Below are positions 42,529 to 51,260 of a stretch of 64,000 nt of DNA, in pieces (position 1 is the stretch's first letter; each line of letters starts with the position of its first letter). Origin of the DNA: Heyndrickxia oleronia (GTDB lineage: Bacteria > Bacillota > Bacilli > Bacillales > Bacillaceae_C); NCBI RefSeq assembly GCF_017809215.1, contig NZ_CP065424.1, positions 894,001-958,000 on the forward strand, written 5' to 3'. Position numbers and translations under genes: made by a program. Under the pieces are notes generated by a model. That model was not told the origin of the DNA, did no database searches, and saw only the letters and a program-made list of their open reading frames with translations.

Positions 42529-43080
42529 ATGACCAAGTCGACTATGAATAAATTAAAGGCATTTAACCTATTAGGGTGGATTGAGGAAAATAAGGATCAG
42601 CTTAAACCACCAGTGAATAATAAAGTACTTTGGGAAGACTCTGAGTTTATTTGTATGATCTTAGGCGGACCCAATCGACGTCGTGATTTCCATGTAGATC
42701 CTTCAGATGAATTCTTCTATCAAATTAAAGGAGACTGCTATGTTGAAGTGATTAATAATGGCAAACGTGAAGTGGTAACGGTAAAGGAGGGAGAGGTATT
42801 TATGCTTCCTGCCATGGTCCCACATTCTCCACATCGTATTCCTGATACGTATGGACTTGTTATTGAACGAAAGCGTGATCAAGGTGAACTAGAAGATTTT
42901 GTTTGGTTCTGTGACAAGTGTGATAAGGAAATGCATCGGAAACGTGTGCAGCTCACTGATATTGAGACACAAGTAAAAGGAGCTATTGAAGAGTTTAATA
43001 GTAGTGAAGATCTTCGAACATGTGAAAACTGTGGACATGTAATGTCAGAAGAGGTAAAAGAAAGGAATCCTGAACAATAA
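42529..43080 (+). CDS. nbaC: 3-hydroxyanthranilate 3,4-dioxygenase
   Basis: 183 aa cupin, the bacterial/fungal length class. The catalytic iron ligands are His55, Glu61 and His99 (FHVDPSDEFFYQIKG; PAMVPHSPHR). Cys128/Cys131 and Cys165/Cys168 form the rubredoxin-like second iron site typical of bacterial enzymes. It opens the ring of 3-hydroxyanthranilate to 2-amino-3-carboxymuconate semialdehyde in the cytosol. ATG 42529 lies 9 nt after TAGGAGG; ATGs at 42508 and 42523 are in frame but worse placed. First gene of the long lower-pathway operon. Confidence 0.95.
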   Translation: MTKSTMNKLKAFNLLGWIEENKDQLKPPVNNKVLWEDSEFICMILGGPNRRRDFHVDPSDEFFYQIKGDCYVEVINNGKREVVTVKEGEVFMLPAMVPHSPHRIPDTYGLVIERKRDQGELEDFVWFCDKCDKEMHRKRVQLTDIETQVKGAIEEFNSSEDLRTCENCGHVMSEEVKERNPEQ

Positions 43081-43100
43081 TACGAAAGGTAGGACGGACT

Positions 43101-44477
43101 ATGCGTTCAATTAATGCTTCAGAGGTAATGGCTAGGAGTAAATTTAATCGTTTCCATTTAACCGTATTTTTTGGGTGTGCATTCGGAATTATTTTTGATG
43201 GCTATGATTTAAATATGTATGGTGTCGTCCTACCTGCTTTAATGAAGGAATGGAATTTAACTGCTATTGAGGCAGGATTAATTGGAAGCTATGCCTTACT
43301 TGGCATGATGGCCGGAGCTTTTTTGTTTGCGCCACTCGCTGATAAGCTCGGTCGTAAAAAAGTTTTGGTTATATGTATCTCTCTATTTAGTGTCGCTACA
43401 ATATTGACAGGATTTGTCACAGGACCTACCCAATTTTCCATCTTACGTTTGATAGCTGGAATTGGTTTGGGAGGGTTGATGCCGAATGTTATTGCATTAA
43501 TGACCGAGTATTCGCCGAAGTCAATTCGGGGAATTCTTGTTGCTACCATGTATTGCGGATATGCGATAGGCGGTATTTTAGTTTCGTTGATGGGGATATT
43601 TGTTCTTCCTGATTTTGGGTGGAGAGTGTTATTTTGGTCAGCGGGCGTTCCTTTACTCTTTCTTCCACTATTTATAAAGTACTTTCCAGAGTCTATGAGC
43701 TTTTATATTTTAAGAAAACAAAATGCGAAGCTTTGTGACATCCTGAATCGAGTGGATCCAGGGCAGAATTATTCGGAAAATGATGAGTTCCAATTTGAAG
43801 AGGAAAAAGAACGTGCGAAAGGCTTTCCAGTTAAAAAGCTATTTGAAAGCAAACGTGCACGAAGTACATTTATGTTCTGGCTTGCTTGCTTTAGCTGCTT
43901 AATTATGGTTTATGGACTAAATACATGGCTGCCAAAGCTAATGATGCAAGCTGGGTATCCGTTAGGCTCTAGTTTGTCTTTCATGCTCGCTTTAAATATT
44001 GGTTCCATTATCGGATCTATCTTCGGCGGCTGGCTTGCTGATCGTATCGGCTCGAAAAAGGTATTAGTGATGTTTTTTATTCTAGGTGCAGCATGCTTTG
44101 CTTTATTGGGACTTAAAACGAATCTTCTCTTTCTTTATACATTAATTGTAGTTGGTGGTGCCTGTACGATTGGAACGCAAAATATAGCTAATCCATATAT
44201 CGCTGAGTATTATCCAAAAGAAATGAGATCAACTGGTATTGGCTGGGCATTAGGTATGGGGAGAATAGGTGCATTACTAGCACCTACACTTGGAGGAATC
44301 CTGCTATCGAAAAATCTCCCTCTTCAAATAAATTTCCTTGCCTTTTGTATTCCATGTATTCTTGGTGGTCTAGCAATATTACTCATTCAAAATAAGTACG
44401 GAAGCTTTGATAAAAAAGTCATTGAAAACAAGCATTCAATTGAAGAAACCATTTTTGAAATGGAGGGAAAGGCATGA
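43101..44477 (+). CDS. MFS transporter, AAHS type, copy 2
   Basis: 458 aa, 12 helices, with the DGYDLNMYGVVLPALM signature and the ADKLGRKKVLVI loop. It is similar throughout to the MFS protein at 36673. Embedded between the dioxygenase and the decarboxylase genes (20-bp and 4-bp overlap junctions), it most probably imports anthranilate or 3-hydroxyanthranilate by proton symport. Confidence 0.92.
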   Translation: MRSINASEVMARSKFNRFHLTVFFGCAFGIIFDGYDLNMYGVVLPALMKEWNLTAIEAGLIGSYALLGMMAGAFLFAPLADKLGRKKVLVICISLFSVATILTGFVTGPTQFSILRLIAGIGLGGLMPNVIALMTEYSPKSIRGILVATMYCGYAIGGILVSLMGIFVLPDFGWRVLFWSAGVPLLFLPLFIKYFPESMSFYILRKQNAKLCDILNRVDPGQNYSENDEFQFEEEKERAKGFPVKKLFESKRARSTFMFWLACFSCLIMVYGLNTWLPKLMMQAGYPLGSSLSFMLALNIGSIIGSIFGGWLADRIGSKKVLVMFFILGAACFALLGLKTNLLFLYTLIVVGGACTIGTQNIANPYIAEYYPKEMRSTGIGWALGMGRIGALLAPTLGGILLSKNLPLQINFLAFCIPCILGGLAILLIQNKYGSFDKKVIENKHSIEETIFEMEGKA

Positions 44478-45484
44478 GAGTTGATTTTCATACACATATC
44501 ATACCTGAAGACATTCCGAATTTCGTTGAAAAATTTAGCGGTGAACGCTGGCCAACGTTAGAAAAAACATGCTCTTGCGGGGCAAATATTATGGTGGCTG
44601 GGAAAGTGTTCCGTGAGGTGACTGATCAAGTATGGAGTCCTGAAAAAAGGATAAAGGACATGGATGCTGAGGGTGTTGATATCCAAGTATTATCTCCTAT
44701 TCCAGTAACCTTTTCCTATTGGGCGGAACCAGAAGCCGCAGAAGAAATGTCGCAAATCCAAAATGATTTTATTGCTGAGACAGTGAAACAATATCCAAAT
44801 CGTTTTATTGGACTGGGAACAGTCCCACTGCAGGATATTGAAGCTTCTATCAAAGAAATGGATCGGTGTATACATAAGCTAGGGTTAAAAGGTATTGAAA
44901 TTGGATCGAATATAAATGGGAAAAATTTAGATGATCCTTCATTTACAGCTTTTTTTGAAATGGCAGAGAAGTGGGAAGTGCCACTATTCGTCCATCCGTG
45001 GGAAACATTAGGCAAGGAACGGATGCCGCGCCATAATTTCATGTATACGGTTGGGATGCCAAGTGAAACGGCTTTAGCTGCTGCTAGTTTGATTAACGGT
45101 GGGGTCATGGAGAAGTTTCCACGATTAAAGGTTTGTTTTGCACATGGTGGCGGCTCTTTTCCATATATTTTACCGCGTTTAGACCAGGGATGGAAGGTAT
45201 GGCCACATTTGCGATTAACAAGTCAGCCTCCAAGTCATTATGCGAAAAACTTCTATTTTGATTCTTTAAACTATGACCCTCTAAATCTTAAGTATTTAGT
45301 TGATCGTTTTGGATATGACAAAATCGTTATGGGATCAGATTATCCATTTTTACTAAGAGAAATCCCACCAGGTAAGGTAATTGATGATACCGTTCAACTT
45401 ACAGAAGAGCAGAAACAAGCAATTTTAGGCAAAAATGCACTCGCCTTTTTAAATATCGAAATAAAGGAAGAAATTAAACGATGA
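44474..45484 (+). CDS. nbaD: 2-Amino-3-carboxymuconate-6-semialdehyde decarboxylase
   Basis: 336 aa amidohydrolase-fold enzyme of the ACMSD family. The metal site is His6/His8 (DFHTHI), His174 (LFVHPWE) and Asp289 (MGSDYPF), with catalytic His224 (CFAHGGGSFPY). It removes CO2 from the ring-cleavage product to give 2-aminomuconate semialdehyde, preventing spontaneous closure to quinolinate. ATG overlaps the permease stop (ATGA) and its own stop overlaps the next start, so translation is probably coupled. Confidence 0.94.
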   Translation: MRVDFHTHIIPEDIPNFVEKFSGERWPTLEKTCSCGANIMVAGKVFREVTDQVWSPEKRIKDMDAEGVDIQVLSPIPVTFSYWAEPEAAEEMSQIQNDFIAETVKQYPNRFIGLGTVPLQDIEASIKEMDRCIHKLGLKGIEIGSNINGKNLDDPSFTAFFEMAEKWEVPLFVHPWETLGKERMPRHNFMYTVGMPSETALAAASLINGGVMEKFPRLKVCFAHGGGSFPYILPRLDQGWKVWPHLRLTSQPPSHYAKNFYFDSLNYDPLNLKYLVDRFGYDKIVMGSDYPFLLREIPPGKVIDDTVQLTEEQKQAILGKNALAFLNIEIKEEIKR

Positions 45485-45930
45485 GTACACCAGAAGAAAA
45501 GCTACTAGAATTAGGTCTTGTGTTACCGCCATTACGTCCAACACTTGGCGGATATGTAGGCTGTGTAAGAACGGGTAATCTATTGTTTACAGCTGGGCAG
45601 GGAGTGGATGAGTATCACGGAAAACTTGGTCGAGATTTAACAGTAGAAGAGGGGTATTTAGCAGCTCAACAATCCATGCTGAATCTATTAAGTGTGGTCA
45701 AAAATGAGATCGGTGAACTAAGTAAAATAAAGCAATTTGTCAAAGTACTCGGAATGGTTAACAGTACAGAAGAATTTACAGATCATCCTAAAGTAATGAA
45801 TGGGGCAACAGATTTACTTTTGAAGGTGTTTGGCGAAAGAGGGAAGCATGGGCGTTCTGCAGTAGGAATGGCTCAACTACCCAATAATACAGCCATTGAA
45901 ATCGAAATGGTAATTGAGATTGAAGATTAG
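45481..45930 (+). CDS. nbaF: RidA-family 2-aminomuconate deaminase
   Basis: 149 aa RidA/YjgF fold (LLFTAGQGVDEYHGKLGRDL; ...GERGKHGRSAVGMAQLPNNT). Longer than RidA itself and matching the aminomuconate deaminase group. It hydrolyses 2-aminomuconate to 4-oxalocrotonate (2-oxohexenedioate) and ammonia. ATGA overlap with the decarboxylase gene. General imine deaminase activity is the alternative, but the context strongly favours the pathway role. Confidence 0.88.
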   Translation: MSTPEEKLLELGLVLPPLRPTLGGYVGCVRTGNLLFTAGQGVDEYHGKLGRDLTVEEGYLAAQQSMLNLLSVVKNEIGELSKIKQFVKVLGMVNSTEEFTDHPKVMNGATDLLLKVFGERGKHGRSAVGMAQLPNNTAIEIEMVIEIED

Positions 45931-45941
45931 GAGGGATGACA

Positions 45942-47411
45942 GTGACAAAAGGAATCGTAGCTGAAAAAACAGTCATTCAGGACGCAAAGCTATTCATAAA
46001 TGGGGAGTATGTTGATGCACTCTCAGGAGAGACCTTTGACACAATTAATCCAGCCACGAATAAAAAGCTAGCTACTGTAGCTAATGGTGGTAAAGAAGAT
46101 ACAAAAATCGCCATTGATGTGGCTCACCAGACATTTGTAAGTGGAGTTTGGAGTAATATGCCTGTTGAGGAAAGAGCAAACATACTGTGTAGAATGGCAG
46201 ATTTAATCATGAAAAATGTTGATAAACTAGCCTATGTAGAAACACTTGATGTTGGAAAACCGATTAAAGAAAGTCGAGGATTCGATATTCCGCGTGCTGC
46301 TTCTAACTTTCGCTTTTTTGCTGAAATGGCAAAATATATGGTCCATGAGCACTATGATATGAGCAAGCATATGTCTTATGTTCAATATACACCTGCTGGA
46401 GTAACCAGCTTAATCATTCCTTGGAATCTTCCATTTATGCAAATGACTTGGAAAGCATCTGCTGCATTGGCTGCTGGGAATACAGTAGTTGTTAAACCTG
46501 CCTCCTATACGCCATTAAGTGCAGTAATGCTCGGAGAAATTGCGAATGAAGCTGGATTACCTCCAGGTGTCCTAAATATTTTAACGGGTCCTGGAAGTAC
46601 GGTTGGTACAGTAATGGCCACACATCCTTCTATACGTAGAATTTCTTTTGTCGGTGAGTCAAATACAGGAAAAACAGTGATGCGTAATGCTGCCGAACAT
46701 TTAATTCCTGTTTCATTAGAGCTTGGAGGGAAATCAGCGAATATTGTTTTTGAAGATGCTGATTTAGATGAAGCGGTAGCCGGTTCGATTGAGGCAATCT
46801 TCCGTAATCAAGGTGAAATTTGTTTAGCTGGTTCACGAATCCTCGTTCAAGAGAGTATATATGATCAATTTTTAGATAAATTTGTGACAGCTGTAAAGAA
46901 AATCAAGGTTGGCGATCCAACGGACGAAGCAACAGATATGGGGGCGCTCGTGTCAAAAGGTCACTTGAAATCTGTTGATGAATACGTACAAATTGGACTT
47001 AAAGAGGGTGCAAAGCTTGCCCATGGAGGGAAAGCGATCGCTGATCTTCCAGACGGAAATTTCTATGAGCCGACTGTACTTTATGATGTGAATAATAAAA
47101 TGAGAGTCGCACAAGAAGAAATTTTCGGACCTGTGCCTGTCATCATTCCGTTTAAAACTGAGGAGGAAGCAATCCAAATTGCTAATGATTCGATATATGG
47201 TTTAGCTGGTGTAGTTTGGACGAATGATTTACGTCGTGGACAAAGAGTAACATCACAGGTTCACTCCGGATTATTATGGGTAAATTGCTGGTATGTCCGT
47301 GATTTACGTACACCATTTGGGGGTGCAAAGGCAAGTGGAATTGGTCGTGAGGGTGGTCGACACAGCTTTGATTTTTATACAGAAGCAAAAACCATTACCA
47401 TAAAAAAATAA
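45942..47411 (+). CDS. nbaE: 2-Aminomuconate-6-semialdehyde dehydrogenase
   Basis: 489 aa aldehyde dehydrogenase. NAD site and catalytic residues: IPWNLPFMQMTWK, FVGESNTGKTVM, LELGGKSANIVF (general-base Glu) and FRNQGEICLAGSRI (nucleophile Cys). The C-terminal NCWYVRDLRTPFGGAKASGI is typical of the hydroxymuconic/aminomuconic semialdehyde group. Oxidises aminomuconate semialdehyde to 2-aminomuconate with NAD+. GTG 45942 is chosen because the AGGAGGG site (45929-45935) abuts an ATG at 45936. Confidence 0.92.
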   Translation: MTKGIVAEKTVIQDAKLFINGEYVDALSGETFDTINPATNKKLATVANGGKEDTKIAIDVAHQTFVSGVWSNMPVEERANILCRMADLIMKNVDKLAYVETLDVGKPIKESRGFDIPRAASNFRFFAEMAKYMVHEHYDMSKHMSYVQYTPAGVTSLIIPWNLPFMQMTWKASAALAAGNTVVVKPASYTPLSAVMLGEIANEAGLPPGVLNILTGPGSTVGTVMATHPSIRRISFVGESNTGKTVMRNAAEHLIPVSLELGGKSANIVFEDADLDEAVAGSIEAIFRNQGEICLAGSRILVQESIYDQFLDKFVTAVKKIKVGDPTDEATDMGALVSKGHLKSVDEYVQIGLKEGAKLAHGGKAIADLPDGNFYEPTVLYDVNNKMRVAQEEIFGPVPVIIPFKTEEEAIQIANDSIYGLAGVVWTNDLRRGQRVTSQVHSGLLWVNCWYVRDLRTPFGGAKASGIGREGGRHSFDFYTEAKTITIKK

Positions 47412-47463
47412 GGCTCTTTTCTCAAAAATAAAAACGAACGAAAGGTGACATTTGCTCGCCTTT
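47412..47463 (+). repeat. Repeat end box and hairpin between pathway genes
   Basis: GGCTCTTTTCTCAAA at 47412-47426 is the reverse complement of the right end box of the interspersed repeat, here without the rest of the element. AAAGGTGA (47441-47448) pairs with TCGCCTTT (47456-47463), followed by TG and T-rich sequence: a possible partial terminator inside the operon. Confidence 0.45.
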
Positions 47464-47493
47464 TGTTGCTTTTTCTAAAAGGGAGGCTTTCAA

Positions 47494-48273
47494 GTGATAG
47501 TTAAGAATATCGATTTTGCAAATGAGTTGTTAAAAGCTGAGGAAACAAAACAAGCTGTAACAGCCTTAACAGAACGTGATGATCAGTTAATGGTGGAGGA
47601 TGCTTATAGAATTCAATTGGAAACCGTGAATTTAAAGCTCGCACAAGGGAAAAAAATTATTGGGAAAAAAGTGGGCTTAACAAGTGCAGCAATGCAAAAA
47701 ATGCTCAATGTAAATGAACCAGATTATGGGCATTTATTCGATGATATGCGTGTAGAAAATGGTGCCACAGTCAAAATCGATTCGCTCATTTCTCCAAAGG
47801 TTGAAGCAGAGATAGGTTTTGTTCTTAAGGAGGATTTAGTAGGCCCTAATATTACCTATCTTGATGTGATGATGGCAACAAAATATGTAGTACCAACCAT
47901 TGAAATCATTGATAGTCGTATCGCAGATTGGAATATCAAATTAGTAGATACGGTGGCTGATAATGGTTCATCTGCAAAAGTGGTTGTAGGCGAGAAATAT
48001 ACGGAACTAAGTGGTATCGACCTACGAACGAACAGTATGGTTTTATTTAAAAATAATGAGTTGATTGCAACAGGAGCAGGTGCAGCAGCACTTGGGCATC
48101 CTGCAAACGCTATTGCTTGGCTTGCAAATAAATTACATGAGTTCGGGATTACTCTAAAAAAGGATGAATTGATTTTACCAGGTGCCTTATCTGGAGCGGT
48201 TGTAGTTACTGGTGGGGATACGATTGAAGCAAACTTCGGTGCTCTTGGATCTGTAACTGTGGATTTTGAATAA
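47494..48273 (+). CDS. 2-Oxopent-4-enoate (2-hydroxypentadienoate) hydratase
   Basis: 259 aa, DmpE/MhpD fold. IIGKKVGLTSAAMQKMLNVN is the hydratase version of the family motif; metal ligands lie in KVEAEIGFVL (Glu pair) and EIIDSRI. Adds water to 2-hydroxypenta-2,4-dienoate, giving 4-hydroxy-2-oxovalerate. GTG start with GGGAGG 7 nt upstream. It shares its fold with the decarboxylase at 50264, with which the homologous Pseudomonas enzymes form a complex; I separate them by the KKVGLTS versus VKLGLTSKAK motif, so the two labels could be swapped. Confidence 0.86.
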   Translation: MIVKNIDFANELLKAEETKQAVTALTERDDQLMVEDAYRIQLETVNLKLAQGKKIIGKKVGLTSAAMQKMLNVNEPDYGHLFDDMRVENGATVKIDSLISPKVEAEIGFVLKEDLVGPNITYLDVMMATKYVVPTIEIIDSRIADWNIKLVDTVADNGSSAKVVVGEKYTELSGIDLRTNSMVLFKNNELIATGAGAAALGHPANAIAWLANKLHEFGITLKKDELILPGALSGAVVVTGGDTIEANFGALGSVTVDFE

Positions 48274-48321
48274 TTGTTGCTTAGAAGATTGATACAAAAT
48301 TTTTAAAGGAGGGGAATGGCA

Positions 48322-49215
48322 ATGGGAAAAATCAAAGCTGCAATTATCGGATCCGGAAATATTGGTACGGATTTAATGTATAAATTGGAAAGAAGTGAAC
48401 TGATCGAATTAACTGCCATGGTTGGTATTGATGAAAAGTCGGATGGATTGAAACGTGCTGAGCAAAAAGGATATAAAATCTTTTCCAATGGGATTGATGG
48501 AATTATAGAAAATCCTGATATTGCAGAAATCGTTTTTGATGCAACATCTGCAAAAGCCCATGTGCGACATGCAAAGGTATTAAAGGAATTGGGGATAATG
48601 GCAATTGATTTAACACCTGCAGCAAGAGGTCCTTTCTTTTGTCCAGCGGTCAATACATATCAAAGTGATGTAAAGCTAGATAATGTAAATATGATTACTT
48701 GTGGTGGTCAAGCAACTATACCGATTGTTCATGCGATAAATCGGGTTGCTGATGTCAGCTACGGAGAGATTGTTGCAACGATTTCAAGCTTAAGTGCAGG
48801 TCCAGGGACACGAGCAAATATTGACGAATTCACCATTACAACACGCCGTGGAATAGAAGAAGTAGGTGGTGCCGATCGAGGAAAAGCATTGATTATTTTA
48901 AATCCAGCTGATCCCCCGATATTAATGCGTGATACCGTTTATTGTGAAGTGAAAAGTATGGATGAGTCAGCGATTCGTGCATCCATTTTAGAGATGGTTA
49001 AAAAAGTAAATGAATATGTTCCAGGTTATCGTTTAAAACAAGAGCCGTTATTTGATGGGAACCGTGTTACCGTTTTTATTGAAGTAGAAGGAGCGGGAGA
49101 TTATTTTCCAGCGTACGCCGGAAATTTAGATATTATGGCAGCAGCGGCTGTACGAGTTGCAGAAGATTTTGCTCTCTCGATGCAAAAAGATCATATGGTT
49201 AACACATCATTATAA
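48322..49215 (+). CDS. mhpF: Acetaldehyde dehydrogenase (acylating)
   Basis: 297 aa. The Rossmann start is [17 protein letters not shown]; the nucleophile is Cys127 in [15 protein letters not shown]. It converts acetaldehyde, NAD+ and CoA to acetyl-CoA, and in this family receives acetaldehyde through a channel from the aldolase encoded next. ATG 48322 is favoured over an ATG two codons upstream, which is too close to AAAGGAGGGG. Confidence 0.95.
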   Translation: MGKIKAAIIGSGNIGTDLMYKLERSELIELTAMVGIDEKSDGLKRAEQKGYKIFSNGIDGIIENPDIAEIVFDATSAKAHVRHAKVLKELGIMAIDLTPAARGPFFCPAVNTYQSDVKLDNVNMITCGGQATIPIVHAINRVADVSYGEIVATISSLSAGPGTRANIDEFTITTRRGIEEVGGADRGKALIILNPADPPILMRDTVYCEVKSMDESAIRASILEMVKKVNEYVPGYRLKQEPLFDGNRVTVFIEVEGAGDYFPAYAGNLDIMAAAAVRVAEDFALSMQKDHMVNTSL

Positions 49216-49235
49216 AAGAGGAAGGAGCTAGCTAT

Positions 49236-50261
49236 ATGAATGGACGTGCGGATCGAATACAACTAACCGAAGTTTGTTTGCGTGACGGGAGTCATGCGGT
49301 TGCCCATCAGTTTACTGAAGAACAAGTGCGAAACGTAGTACGCGGTTTGGATGAAGCAGGGATGCATTATATTGAAGTAAGTCATGGAGATGGTTTAGGT
49401 GGTTCCACCATACAGTATGGGAAATCACTTGTTGATGAAATGACTTTAATCGAAGCAGCAGTCGATGAATGTAAAAACTCAAAAATAGCTGTGTTGCTTA
49501 TTCCAGGAATTGGAACGATGAATGAGTTGAAACAGGCGAAGGACCTAGGTGCCCGATTAGTAAGGATTGCTACTCATGCTACGGAAGCAGATGTATCCGC
49601 CCAACATATTAGCAAAGCGCGAGAACTTGGTATGGAGGCATTAGGATTTTTAATGATGGCCCATTCGGTTCCTGTGGAAAAACTCGTCGAGCAAGCAAAA
49701 TTAATGGAAAGCTACGGGGCAGAGGCAGTTTACGTAACCGATTCGGCGGGTGCTCTATTACCAACTGAAGTTCGTGAACGGATCAAAGCTCTTCGTCAGG
49801 CATTAGATATTGAGGTGGGATTCCATGGGCATAATAATTTATCTGTTGCCGTTGCTAATACAATAACAGCAATTGAAGAAGGGGCAACACGTATTGATGG
49901 TAGTGTTCGTTGTTTAGGAGCAGGAGCTGGAAATACACAAACAGAGGTTTTGGTAGCGGTTTTGGAGCGAATGGGAATCGATGTTGGAATTGATTTATAT
50001 AAGATGATGGATGTTGCTGAAAATATTGTTGGTCCAATTATCCCCGGTAGTCAGGAAATTAAAAAGGGTAGCCTCGTCCTAGGGTATGCGGGTGTCTACT
50101 CTAGTTTTCTACTTCATGCAGAACGTGCAGGTAAGAGATTTGGCATTGATCCAAGAGATATTTTAGTAGAATTAGGGAAAATGAAGGTAGTTGGTGGACA
50201 GGAAGATATGATTCTGGATGTAGCAGCCGAATTGGCAAAAAACAGTAAAGTGAGGGCGTAA
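49236..50261 (+). CDS. mhpE: 4-Hydroxy-2-oxovalerate aldolase
   Basis: 341 aa TIM-barrel class II aldolase. CLRDGSHAVAHQFT carries the catalytic Arg/Asp/His, and GFHGHNNLSVAVAN the metal-binding His pair. The C-terminal ~70 residues are the dimerisation region that docks on the dehydrogenase. Splits 4-hydroxy-2-oxovalerate into pyruvate and acetaldehyde. 20 bp after its partner gene. Confidence 0.95.
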   Translation: MNGRADRIQLTEVCLRDGSHAVAHQFTEEQVRNVVRGLDEAGMHYIEVSHGDGLGGSTIQYGKSLVDEMTLIEAAVDECKNSKIAVLLIPGIGTMNELKQAKDLGARLVRIATHATEADVSAQHISKARELGMEALGFLMMAHSVPVEKLVEQAKLMESYGAEAVYVTDSAGALLPTEVRERIKALRQALDIEVGFHGHNNLSVAVANTITAIEEGATRIDGSVRCLGAGAGNTQTEVLVAVLERMGIDVGIDLYKMMDVAENIVGPIIPGSQEIKKGSLVLGYAGVYSSFLLHAERAGKRFGIDPRDILVELGKMKVVGGQEDMILDVAAELAKNSKVRA

Positions 50262-50263
50262 GA

Positions 50264-51055
50264 ATGACTCTACTGACTAATAAAGAAAAGGAAATTATCG
50301 ATTATTTATATGCTGCTGAACGTGATGCCAAGGAAGTCATCAAAGTAACAGATGAATATACGGATCTAACAATTGAAGAAGCGTATGTCATACAAGAAGG
50401 ATTGCTTGCTCGTAAAATGGATGAAAACTGTACAAAAACAGTTGGTGTAAAATTAGGTTTGACAAGTAAAGCGAAGCAGGAAATGATGGGTGTCAATCAA
50501 GCAATATATGGCTATCTACATAATGATATGCTTGCACTTGAATGGGAGCCAATCCACTTTTCTGAACTAATTCATCCGAAGGTAGAACCGGAAATTGCTT
50601 TTCTATTAGCGGAAGACTTACAAGGAGAAAACATTACTGCCGAGGAGGTTATAAAAGCTACGAAATATGTAGCACCTGCACTCGAAGTAATCGATAGTCG
50701 TTATAAAGACTTCCGATTTACTTTAGTTGACGTAGTGGCTGATAATTGTTCGTCTGCTAAATTTGTTGTAGGAAGTAAATGGGTTTCTCCGAATGACATT
50801 GATTTAGGAAATATCGGCATGGTTATGTCTAAAAATGGTAAAGTTGAACAAACTGGTTCAAGCGCTGCAGTACTTGGACATCCAGCAACTGCGATTGCTT
50901 GGGCGGTGAATGAACTGGCAGCTGTAGGAAAGGGACTTAAAAAAGGAGACATTGTATTAAGTGGAGCGATGTCTGAAGCCATTGCATTCAAAGCGGGAGA
51001 TTCAATTATTGCACAATTTGATGGCCTAGGCAGTGTGTCTATGTATTGTAAATGA
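50264..51055 (+). CDS. 4-Oxalocrotonate decarboxylase
   Basis: 263 aa, same fold as the hydratase at 47494. VGVKLGLTSKAKQEMMGVNQ and FTLVDVVADNCSSAKFVVGS follow the DmpH/PraD decarboxylase pattern; metal Glu residues lie in KVEPEIAFLL. Decarboxylates 2-oxohex-3-enedioate to 2-hydroxypentadienoate. Two bases separate it from the aldolase gene. Last gene of the operon, followed by a terminator. Confidence 0.86.
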   Translation: MTLLTNKEKEIIDYLYAAERDAKEVIKVTDEYTDLTIEEAYVIQEGLLARKMDENCTKTVGVKLGLTSKAKQEMMGVNQAIYGYLHNDMLALEWEPIHFSELIHPKVEPEIAFLLAEDLQGENITAEEVIKATKYVAPALEVIDSRYKDFRFTLVDVVADNCSSAKFVVGSKWVSPNDIDLGNIGMVMSKNGKVEQTGSSAAVLGHPATAIAWAVNELAAVGKGLKKGDIVLSGAMSEAIAFKAGDSIIAQFDGLGSVSMYCK

Positions 51056-51080
51056 GGAAAAGGGGACGTTCTGTTACTAA

Positions 51081-51117
51081 AGGACTTTCATCATGAGATG
51101 ATGGAAGTCCTGTTTCT
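51081..51117 (+). terminator. Terminator of the lower-pathway operon
   Basis: AGGACTTTCATCAT (51081-51094) pairs fully with ATGATGGAAGTCCT (51098-51111, one G-U), loop GAG, then GTTTCTT. Confidence 0.88.
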
Positions 51118-51143
51118 TATATTAATAGTCTATTAATTAAAGA

Positions 51144-51240
51144 CTTGTGCGAAACTGGGTTGAAAACGTGCGAATAGCCATCAAACTTGTGCGAAACTGA
51201 GGTGAGATCGTGCGAATCATCAGCAAAGTCGTGCCAATGC
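51144..51240. repeat. 42-bp tandem repeat with GTGCGAA boxes
   Basis: CTTGTGCGAAACTG starts at 51144 and again at 51186; each unit also contains a second ..CGTGCGAAT box, and a partial third unit (TCGTGCCAATG) ends near 51240. It lies between convergent genes, as does the degenerate version at 11270-11370. Confidence 0.7.
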
Positions 51241-51260
51241 ATAGCTTTTTCATGATTTCT

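Noticed and set aside
36673..44477. Reading the two AAHS permeases as a recent tandem duplication
   Set aside because: They share signatures but differ along their length and lie in different operons, which fits old paralogues rather than a recent copy.
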